From an uncultured Dialister sp. (GTDB lineage Bacteria > Bacillota > Negativicutes > Veillonellales > Dialisteraceae), in the NCBI GenBank assembly GCA_934193095.1, contig CAKPUX010000062.1, forward strand, positions 1 to 10,902: a stretch of DNA of 10,902 nt, written 5' to 3'. This document shows positions 6,520 to 10,902 of this stretch, one piece after another (positions within the stretch are counted from its first letter, which is position 1; each line of letters opens with the position of its first letter). The notes beneath the pieces were generated by a model. The model saw only the letters and a list, made by a program, of their open reading frames with translations. It had not been told where the DNA came from and did not search any database. The position numbers and the translations under genes are program-made.

Positions 6520-6551
6520 AAGAGATCGGTGATGAGTGGATAGGATCTCTT
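6520..6551. repeat. Inverted repeat with a decayed heptad-repeat core
   Basis: AAGAGATC (6520-6527) and GATCTCTT (6544-6551) flank GGTGATGAGTGGATAG. This core closely resembles the AGTGATGAGTGGCTAG of the composite repeat at about 2580. It appears to be a remnant between the fumC terminator and the thiC promoter. Function unknown. Confidence 0.4.
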
Positions 6552-6579
6552 CTTCATAAGGACTTCAGGCGTTGAGAAA

Positions 6580-6608
6580 TCATATCACTTTGACACATCC
6601 TGTATAAT
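6580..6608 (+). promoter_or_regulatory. Putative thiC promoter
   Basis: A perfect TATAAT at 6603-6608 would start RNA near 6615, just before the riboswitch aptamer at 6620. At 17 bp upstream only a poor TCATAT is found. A perfect TTGACA at 6590-6595 is just 7 bp away, too close to be the partner -35. Confidence 0.6.
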
Positions 6609-6619
6609 AGAGATAGAAA

Positions 6620-6746
6620 CCAGCTGGGGGAGCCCTAAGGGGCTGAGAGGCGCGAAGCGCTGACCCTTTGAACTTGAATCGGATCATACCGGCGTAAGGA
6701 AGCGGGCTCTATTTTGACAGAGTATCCGCCGGAGGCGGATTTTTTT
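6620..6746 (+). ncRNA. TPP riboswitch (THI element) with terminator expression platform
   Basis: The aptamer spans about 6620-6706 and carries the THI-box signatures: GGGGGAGCCC, GGCTGAGAG (6641-6649, including CTGAGA), a compact P3 hairpin (GCGC-gaa-GCGC, 6650-6660), GACCCTTTGAAC, GGATCATACC (6681-6690) and GCGTAAGGAAG. P1 can form from CCAGCT (6620-6625) and AGCGGG (6701-6706) with one mismatch. After it, ATCCGCC (6724-6730) pairs with GGCGGAT (6734-6740) followed by T6, an intrinsic terminator. CCGGCG (6689-6694) in the aptamer could instead pair with CGCCGG (6727-6732) as an antiterminator. Binding of thiamine pyrophosphate would therefore stop transcription before thiC. Confidence 0.97.
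6724..6746 (+). terminator. Riboswitch-controlled terminator before thiC
   Basis: A 7-bp perfect stem with a 3-nt GGA loop is followed by six T residues. It lies between the TPP aptamer and the thiC ribosome site at 6750-6754, so it is the conditional stop of the riboswitch. Confidence 0.9.
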
Positions 6747-6760
6747 ATTGGAGGTTGACT

Positions 6761-8065
6761 ATGACGCAGCTTGAAGCAGCAAGAGAAGGCATCATCACGA
6801 AGGAAATGGAAACAGCCGCACGTGAAGAGGGCGTGAGCGCAGAATTCATCCGCTCCGGCATTGCAGAGGGGACGATCGTCCTTCCGGCGAATATTTACCA
6901 TACATCGCTCCATCCGTATGCGATCGGCAAGGGGCTTCGGACGAAGATGAATGTAAATCTGGGGATCTCTTCTGATGTATGTAACTATGACACGGAGCAG
7001 GCGAAGGCGAAGCTCGCCTGGGAGATGGGGGCGGAGGCCATCATGGATCTGTCCTGCTATGGGGAGACGGCGCCGTTCCGTGAATGGCTGGTGAAGAACA
7101 GTCCGGCGTCCATCGGTACAGTGCCGATGTATGATGTGAAGGGCGTCCTTCACAAGGGGCTGAAGGATATGACGGCAGATGATCTCTTCTCTGTCGTGGA
7201 ACGTCATGCGAAGGATGGCGTGGATTTCATGACGATCCATGCGGGGCTGAACCGTGAGACGGCGAAGCACATCATGAGAAATAAGCGTATCACGAATCTC
7301 GTTTCCCGCGGCGGCTCGGTGCTCTTTGCGTGGATGTACATGCACGGGAAGGAGAATCCTTTCTACGAACAGTTTGACCGTCTGCTGCTGCTTTTGAAGA
7401 AATATGATGTCACACTGTCTTTGGGCGATGGATGCCGCAGCGGCTGTGGGCATGACTCGACAGATGCCGTGCAGATCTCGGAGCTGATCAATCTGGGTGA
7501 GCTGGTCGTGCGTGCGCGCAAGGCGGGGGTGCAGGTCATGGTGGAAGGCCCGGGGCATATGCCGATCTCGGATATCCGCATGAATGTGGAGATCGCAAAG
7601 AAGCTCACTCACCAGGCGCCTCTCTATGTCTTGGGACCGATCGTCACCGATGTAGCACCGGGCTATGATCACATCACCGCGGCGATCGGGGGTACGCTGT
7701 CGGCAGCATGCGGGGCAGACTTCCTCTGCTACGTCACTCCGGCGGAGCATCTGCGTCTGCCGGATCTGGATGATGTGCACGAGGGGATCGTGGCTTCGAA
7801 GATCGCCTGCCATGCTGCGGATCTCGCCAAGGGCGTGAAGGGCGCGGAAAAATGGGATGAAGAAATGAGCTGGGCACGCCGCAAGGTGGACTTCCATCGC
7901 ATGATCCCGCTCGCCATCGATCCGGGCAAGGCGCGTCGCTACAGAGAGAGCAGCATCCCGGAAGATGAACAGACTTGTACGATGTGCGGCTCTATGTGTC
8001 CGATGAAGACGCTCGATGAAATTTTGAATAACCGCAATGCAGAGGAAGATCCGTTTAAGGACTAA
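6761..8065 (+). CDS. thiC: Phosphomethylpyrimidine synthase (ThiC, short anaerobe form)
   Basis: A radical-SAM enzyme that rearranges aminoimidazole ribotide to hydroxymethylpyrimidine phosphate for thiamine. At 434 aa it lacks the N-terminal extension of about 600-aa ThiC proteins, like enzymes of clostridia and archaea. Motifs include NVNLGISSD (64-72), MDLSCYG (95-101), IGTVPMYD (118-125), TIHAGLNRETA (158-168), SRGGS (182-186), SLGDGCRSG (220-228), VEGPGHMPISDI (261-272), LGPIVTDVAPGYDHITAAIG (291-310) and CYVTPAEHLRLPDLDD (323-338). The C-terminal cluster motif CTMCGSMC (406-413) is Cys-X2-Cys-X3-Cys, against Cys-X2-Cys-X4-Cys in long forms; as I recall, this spacing is usual in the short form. 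GGAGG at 6750-6754 is 6 nt from ATG 6761. The paralogous hydroxybenzimidazole synthase BzaF is the main alternative, but the TPP riboswitch argues for thiamine. Confidence 0.95.
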   Translation: MTQLEAAREGIITKEMETAAREEGVSAEFIRSGIAEGTIVLPANIYHTSLHPYAIGKGLRTKMNVNLGISSDVCNYDTEQAKAKLAWEMGAEAIMDLSCYGETAPFREWLVKNSPASIGTVPMYDVKGVLHKGLKDMTADDLFSVVERHAKDGVDFMTIHAGLNRETAKHIMRNKRITNLVSRGGSVLFAWMYMHGKENPFYEQFDRLLLLLKKYDVTLSLGDGCRSGCGHDSTDAVQISELINLGELVVRARKAGVQVMVEGPGHMPISDIRMNVEIAKKLTHQAPLYVLGPIVTDVAPGYDHITAAIGGTLSAACGADFLCYVTPAEHLRLPDLDDVHEGIVASKIACHAADLAKGVKGAEKWDEEMSWARRKVDFHRMIPLAIDPGKARRYRESSIPEDEQTCTMCGSMCPMKTLDEILNNRNAEEDPFKD

Positions 8066-8067
8066 TG

Positions 8068-8098
8068 AAAAGGCTGCGCCGGAAGGCGCAGCCTTTTT
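8068..8098 (+). terminator. Intrinsic terminator after thiC, probably bidirectional
   Basis: AAAAGGCTGCGCC (8068-8080) pairs with GGCGCAGCCTTTT (8085-8097) around a GGAA loop, 2 nt after the thiC stop. The A-run on the other side gives a T-run on the minus strand, so it could also stop leftward transcription from trpEG. Confidence 0.95.
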
Positions 8099-8127
8099 GT
8101 GGTTTAGGGGAGGTGTTCCATAGAACG

Positions 8128-8280
8128 AGATTGAAAGTTCTGTACGAATGAGAAATGAGAAATGAGAAATTAGAAATGGTGGTAGCGGCGCATAAAAAAT
8201 GGAAGCGCCGCGAAGTATTAATAGGGTGATGCCTGATAATAGTATTCAAGTCACCAGTCACCAGTCACTAGTCACTAGTC
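8128..8280 (-). repeat. Composite heptad/hairpin repeat at the end of trpG
   Basis: On the minus strand, from trpG, the order is TAGTGAC heptads (about 8280-8250), TTGAATACT, GGCATCACCCTAT, the hairpin (GCGGCGC 8205-8211 with GCGCCGC 8185-8191, in minus sense), ACCACC, then ATTTCTC heptads (about 8179-8147). This is the same order as copy 2 at 2574-2800, in opposite orientation. The first heptad supplies the stop codon of trpG. It fills most of the convergent gap between thiC and trpG; no gene is present. Confidence 0.85.
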
Positions 8281-8856
8281 GCTTCTCCCCGCGATGGCAA
8301 AGAAGTTTTCGAGGATCTTGCCGCCCATGGGGGTCATGATGGACTCGGGGTGGAACTGGAGGCCGAAGATGGGGTAGTCTTTGTGGGAGACGGCCATGAT
8401 TTCTCCCTCTTTTGTCTTTGCGGTGACGGCAAGGCAGTCTGGGATGGTCTTGGGATCGGCGGCGAGGGAGTGGTAGCGGGCGGCCTTGATGACGCGCGGC
8501 ATGCCGGAAAAGAGGGGGCTTTCCGTATCGAGTGTGACGTCATAGGCTTTGCCGTGGACAAGCTCTTTCGCATAGGTGATGGTGGCGCCGAAGGCCTGAC
8601 AGATGGCCTGATGGCCAAGGCAGACACCGAGGATGGGGAGCTTTCCGGCAAAGTAGGGGATCGAGGGGACGGTGACGCCGGCATCTTCGGGACGGCCGGG
8701 GCCGGGGGAGAGGAGGAGGCCTTCGGGATGCATGGCTTCGATTTCTTCCAGCGTATAGGCGTCATTGCGGATGACTTTGATGTCCGGATAGAGGCTGCCT
8801 GCGAGCTGGTAGAGATTGTAGGAAAAGCTGTCGTAGTTATCGATGAGAAGTATCAT
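8275..8856 (-). CDS. trpG: Anthranilate synthase component II (glutamine amidotransferase)
   Basis: It hydrolyses glutamine and passes ammonia to TrpE for anthranilate synthesis. The 193-aa class I amidotransferase opens with MILLIDNYDSFSYNL, has SPGPGRPEDAG (50-60), the nucleophile Cys79 in GVCLGHQA, and the His169/Glu171 pair in QFHPES. It is a free subunit with no TrpD fusion. ATG 8856 overlaps the trpE stop as ATGA, and AGGAGG (minus, 8863-8868) lies 6 nt before it inside trpE, so translation is probably coupled. The final residues and TAG stop run into the TAGTGAC heptad repeat. A shared role with PabB in folate synthesis is possible, since such subunits can serve both enzymes. Confidence 0.93.
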   Translation of the reverse strand: MILLIDNYDSFSYNLYQLAGSLYPDIKVIRNDAYTLEEIEAMHPEGLLLSPGPGRPEDAGVTVPSIPYFAGKLPILGVCLGHQAICQAFGATITYAKELVHGKAYDVTLDTESPLFSGMPRVIKAARYHSLAADPKTIPDCLAVTAKTKEGEIMAVSHKDYPIFGLQFHPESIMTPMGGKILENFFAIAGRSD

Positions 8857-10340
8857 TCGAGACCTCCTTTGGCGGCTTCGATGGCCGTCACCATGGCTTT
8901 GGCTTTGTTGATGCATTCCTGATACTCGCGTGCGGGGACGCTGTCTGCGACGAGGCCGGCGCCGGACTGGATGCAGAGGGTGCCATTCTTTTTATAGGCG
9001 AGGCGGATGCCGATGCAGGTGTCCATATTTCCTGAGAAATCCAGATATCCGATCGCGCCGCCGTAGATGCCGCGCTTGCGGCTTTCTTCCTGCTGGATGA
9101 TGGTGCAGGCGGAGAGTTTCGGCGCGCCGGAGAGTGTCCCCGCTGGGAGGACGGAGTCGATGGCATCGATCGCGTCTTTTCCTTTTGCGAGGCGGCCTTC
9201 GACGGTGGATCCGATGTGCATGACGTGGGAGTAGCGGAGGATGTCCATGTAGCGGGTGACTTTCACGGAGCCGATCTCGCTGACGTGTCCGAGGTCATTG
9301 CGCCCAAGGTCGACAAGCATGTTGTGCTCGGCGATTTCTTTCTCATCGGAGAGGAGCTCTTTTTCCAGCTGCCGGTCTTCTGCCTCGGTCTTTCCTCTCG
9401 GGCGGGTACCGGCAAGCGGGAAGGTATAGAGGGTGCCGTCTTCGAGTTTGGCAAGGGTCTCGGGAGAGGCACCGGCGATTTCTACATCGTCGCTTACGAA
9501 GTAGAACATATAGGGCGAGGGGTTCAGGACGCGGAGCGTGCGGTAGACGTCGAAGAGGCTGCCGGTCGCTTTGGCAGTCAGGGGATTTGACAGGACGACT
9601 TGAAAAATGTCGCCTTCAAAGATATGGTCCTTGGCATGCTCGACCATACGGGAAAATTCTGCTTCATTGTGCGCGGGAGTGAGCTTCGTCTCGAGGCGGA
9701 GCGGCTTGAAGACGGCACGCGCCCCGCTCTTCAGGAGGAAAACCATCTCTTGGATCTCGCGTCTGGCTTTTTCGTAGGAGGCTTCAAGGTCATCGGTTCT
9801 GACGCCTGCGATAAGGACGAGCTTTTGCTTGTACGCATCAAAGACAATGAGTTTGTCAAAGAGCATGAGGTCGACGTCTTGGAAATCGGCATTCTCGGTG
9901 CTGTCCAGCTTGAGCGTAGGCTCTGCGTACTTGATATAGTCGTAGGAGAAATAGCCGACAAGGCCGCCTGTGAAGGGGGGAAGTCCGGGGAGCTTTGGAC
10001 TTTTGCAGTCTGCGAGGATTTTTCGGATGGCGATGCCAGGATGCGCGACATGGCCCATGGTCTCGTCGGTCATGGCATTTTCTTCGCCGCGACGGATGCG
10101 GAGGCGTCCATTGAGGCAGGTGAGTTCGAGCGATGGATCGTAGCCAAGGAAAGAGTAGCGGCTCCATGGCTGGTTGTTTTCTGCGCTTTCCAGAAGGAAA
10201 CAGTGATGGCTCGCTGCGCGCAGCGTGCGCATGACTTCGATGGTCGTGAAGGCATCTGCCATGATCTCATGGCAGAGCGGGATGCGGCGGATCGATTTGT
10301 CCTCCGCGATCGTTTTCATTTCAGAAAGGGATGGGTACAT
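8853..10340 (-). CDS. trpE: Anthranilate synthase component I
   Basis: It converts chorismate to anthranilate using ammonia from TrpG, the first committed step to tryptophan. The 495-aa protein has the regulatory LLESAE (49-54) and NPSPYMFY (273-280) that form the tryptophan feedback site. It also has PPFTGGLVGYFSYD (121-134), IFQVVLSNPL (245-254), GASPETL (290-296), PLAGTRPRG (308-316), EIAEHNMLVDLGRNDLG (335-351), SHVMHIGSTVEG (371-382) and AGTLSGAPK (400-408). Alanine in PLAGTRPRG, where aminodeoxychorismate synthase PabB has Lys, supports TrpE. ATG 10340 has AGGAG (minus, 10346-10350) at 5 nt; an internal Met8 has no such site. It overlaps trpG by 4 bp. No other trp gene is present in the window. 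A T-box leader lies about 480 bp upstream on the same strand. Confidence 0.95.
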   Translation of the reverse strand: MYPSLSEMKTIAEDKSIRRIPLCHEIMADAFTTIEVMRTLRAASHHCFLLESAENNQPWSRYSFLGYDPSLELTCLNGRLRIRRGEENAMTDETMGHVAHPGIAIRKILADCKSPKLPGLPPFTGGLVGYFSYDYIKYAEPTLKLDSTENADFQDVDLMLFDKLIVFDAYKQKLVLIAGVRTDDLEASYEKARREIQEMVFLLKSGARAVFKPLRLETKLTPAHNEAEFSRMVEHAKDHIFEGDIFQVVLSNPLTAKATGSLFDVYRTLRVLNPSPYMFYFVSDDVEIAGASPETLAKLEDGTLYTFPLAGTRPRGKTEAEDRQLEKELLSDEKEIAEHNMLVDLGRNDLGHVSEIGSVKVTRYMDILRYSHVMHIGSTVEGRLAKGKDAIDAIDSVLPAGTLSGAPKLSACTIIQQEESRKRGIYGGAIGYLDFSGNMDTCIGIRLAYKKNGTLCIQSGAGLVADSVPAREYQECINKAKAMVTAIEAAKGGLE

Positions 10341-10363
10341 GGGGACTCCTTTTTTTGAGGGAA

Positions 10364-10436
10364 AGTGACTGGTGGCTAGGGACTGGTGGCTAGGGACTGG
10401 TGGCTAGGGACTGGTGACTAGGGACTAGGGACTAGT
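10364..10436 (+). repeat. Tandem 14-bp repeat in the trpE leader
   Basis: Four units of GACTGGTGGCTAGG or GACTGGTGACTAGG run from 10367 to 10422, then two 7-bp half units (10423-10436). The 14-bp unit is a doubled heptad of the TAGGGACT/TAGTGAC family. It begins about 14 bp upstream of the trpE ribosome site, so it would be transcribed in the trpE 5' leader. Confidence 0.9.
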
Positions 10437-10719
10437 ATTGCGTTTTGTCAACTTCTGGACTTAGTGAGAAGTGGTGGAATGTCTTGGCTCCCCATCGGGG
10501 GAGCTGCCCGAAGGGCTGAGGGGGCTACGTAGCGGTATTACCTGAAAGTGTTAGAATATCGATAGTATCGGACTATTCAACATAGTGCACTATACCGCTG
10601 GCATGCCCCTATTGCCTTCGGCACTTCCCCCGAAGGGGGAAGCAAGTCGCTACGACGCTAATTCTGACTGCATTTGTATGTCGATTGAAAGTCCTCTTAA
10701 TCGAAATACGCAATACTAG
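10432..10719. mobile_element. MITE-like element with 12-bp terminal inverted repeats
   Basis: CTAGTATTGCGT (10432-10443) is exactly inverted as ACGCAATACTAG (10708-10719). Inside are hairpins GCTCCCC/GGGGAGC (10487-10504), GCCC-gaa-GGGC (10506-10516), TGCC/GGCA (10613-10623) and CTTCCCCC/GGGGGAAG (10624-10642). There is also a long-range pair AGCGGTAT (10531-10538) with ATACCGCT (10592-10599), and a 12-bp palindrome ATAGTGCACTAT (10582-10593). No reading frame of note is present. GGCTCCCC...GGGGGAGC elements are common intergenic repeats in Firmicutes. Heptad arrays abut both ends in opposite orientations relative to the element. None of its hairpins is followed by a T-run on the minus strand, so it should not terminate trpE transcription. 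Confidence 0.65.
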
Positions 10720-10768
10720 GGATTAGGGATTAGGGACTAGTGACTAGGGATTAGGGACTGGCGACTGG
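10714..10768 (+). repeat. TAGGGAT/TAGTGAC heptad array
   Basis: About eight 7-bp units (TAGGGAT, TAGGGAC, TAGTGAC, then worn copies) run between the MITE-like element and the T-box terminator. They lie in the predicted trpE leader, in antisense orientation to trpE. Confidence 0.85.
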
Positions 10769-10783
10769 GGAATTAGACGCAAG

Positions 10784-10800
10784 CGGTGATTGAATCAGCG
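10784..10800. promoter_or_regulatory. Short palindrome between the T-box and the repeats
   Basis: TGATT-G-AATCA (10787-10797) is flanked by CG at 10784-10785 and 10799-10800, a 17-bp imperfect palindrome of operator-like size. It could be a protein site or chance; nothing else supports a role. Confidence 0.2.
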
Positions 10801-10822
10801 TTTCCGTGACCTGATATCCAAT

Positions 10823-10866
10823 AAAAAAAACTCCGTCCTCGGCAAAAAATTTGCCAAGGACGGAGT
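10823..10866 (-). terminator. T-box-controlled terminator
   Basis: On the minus strand ACTCCGTCCTTGGCAAA pairs with TTTGCCGAGGACGGAGT around a short U-rich loop and is followed by U8. Uncharged tRNA would favour the competing antiterminator and let transcription continue toward trpE. Confidence 0.92.
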
Positions 10867-10902
10867 GTATCCGCGGTGCCACCTTGATTCATGTCATCGA
10901 CA
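10823..10902 (-). promoter_or_regulatory. T-box leader, 3' part (truncated by window edge), probably for trpEG
   Basis: The minus strand carries the T-box core AAGGTGGCACCGCGG (plus 10871-10885). A 17-bp terminator stem follows (about 10831-10866, one G-U pair) with eight U residues (10823-10830). CAAGG (10882-10886) can pair with CCUUG (10855-10859) in the terminator's 5' arm, giving the alternative antiterminator. The bulge reads UGGC, so the variable base C would pair with a G discriminator base. tRNA-Trp has G there, although several other tRNAs do too. The specifier loop lies beyond the window, so the amino acid is not proven. The next gene in its direction is trpE. Confidence 0.92.

Noticed and set aside
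6590..6608. TTGACA at 6590-6595 as the thiC -35
   Set aside because: It is only 7 bp from the TATAAT, and pairing it with a later -10 would start RNA inside the riboswitch aptamer.
6761..8065. Hydroxybenzimidazole synthase (BzaF) instead of ThiC
   Set aside because: The gene is directly under a TPP riboswitch, and no cobamide genes or cobalamin riboswitch are nearby.
8350..8922. Plus-strand open frame opposite trpG and the end of trpE
   Set aside because: Shadow of well-supported minus-strand genes with full catalytic motifs.
8275..10340. Aminodeoxychorismate synthase (PabBA) instead of TrpEG
   Set aside because: The PLAGTRPRG motif has Ala where PabB has Lys, the tryptophan-site motif LLESAE is present, and a T-box lies upstream.
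10364..10768. CRISPR array from repeated short units
   Set aside because: Units are 7 or 14 bp and contiguous, with no unique spacers and no cas genes.

Overview
The window holds eight protein genes of core metabolism, two metabolite- or tRNA-sensing RNA leaders, and roughly 1.5 kb of intergenic repeats. Base composition, an E. coli-type SpeD, the short anaerobe form of ThiC, a T-box and heptad intergenic repeats suggest a Gram-negative-staining Firmicute of the Negativicutes, perhaps the Veillonellaceae/Dialister group. No rRNA or other marker confirms this, so the taxonomic call is inference.

Left third: speD (S-adenosylmethionine decarboxylase, +), then a malic enzyme (+) ending in an 18-bp terminator. 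Two tandem copies of a composite repeat follow (2365-2800). Next is a small HD-domain hydrolase on the minus strand. Its promoter is divergent from, and overlaps, that of a Sir2-type NAD-dependent deacylase (cobB, +). Middle: after cobB comes about 470 bp of repeats, including an element with 31-bp imperfect inverted ends (4651-4795). fumC (+) follows, with an extended -10 promoter and its own terminator. A TPP riboswitch with a terminator-type expression platform then precedes thiC (+).

Right third: thiC converges on trpE-trpG, which are transcribed leftward with a 4-bp ATGA overlap. Upstream of trpE are 14-bp tandem repeats and a hairpin-rich, MITE-like element with 12-bp inverted ends (10432-10719). 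Beyond another heptad array lies the 3' part of a T-box leader on the minus strand, cut by the window edge. It points at trpE with no gene between.

Working together: malic enzyme and fumarase link pyruvate, malate and fumarate. ThiC is fed back by thiamine pyrophosphate. TrpEG makes anthranilate, probably under uncharged-tRNA control. I see no defence, phage or secretion system. The most unusual content is the modular repeat family, in which several unrelated sub-repeats all have 7-bp periods, and its position inside the likely trp leader.
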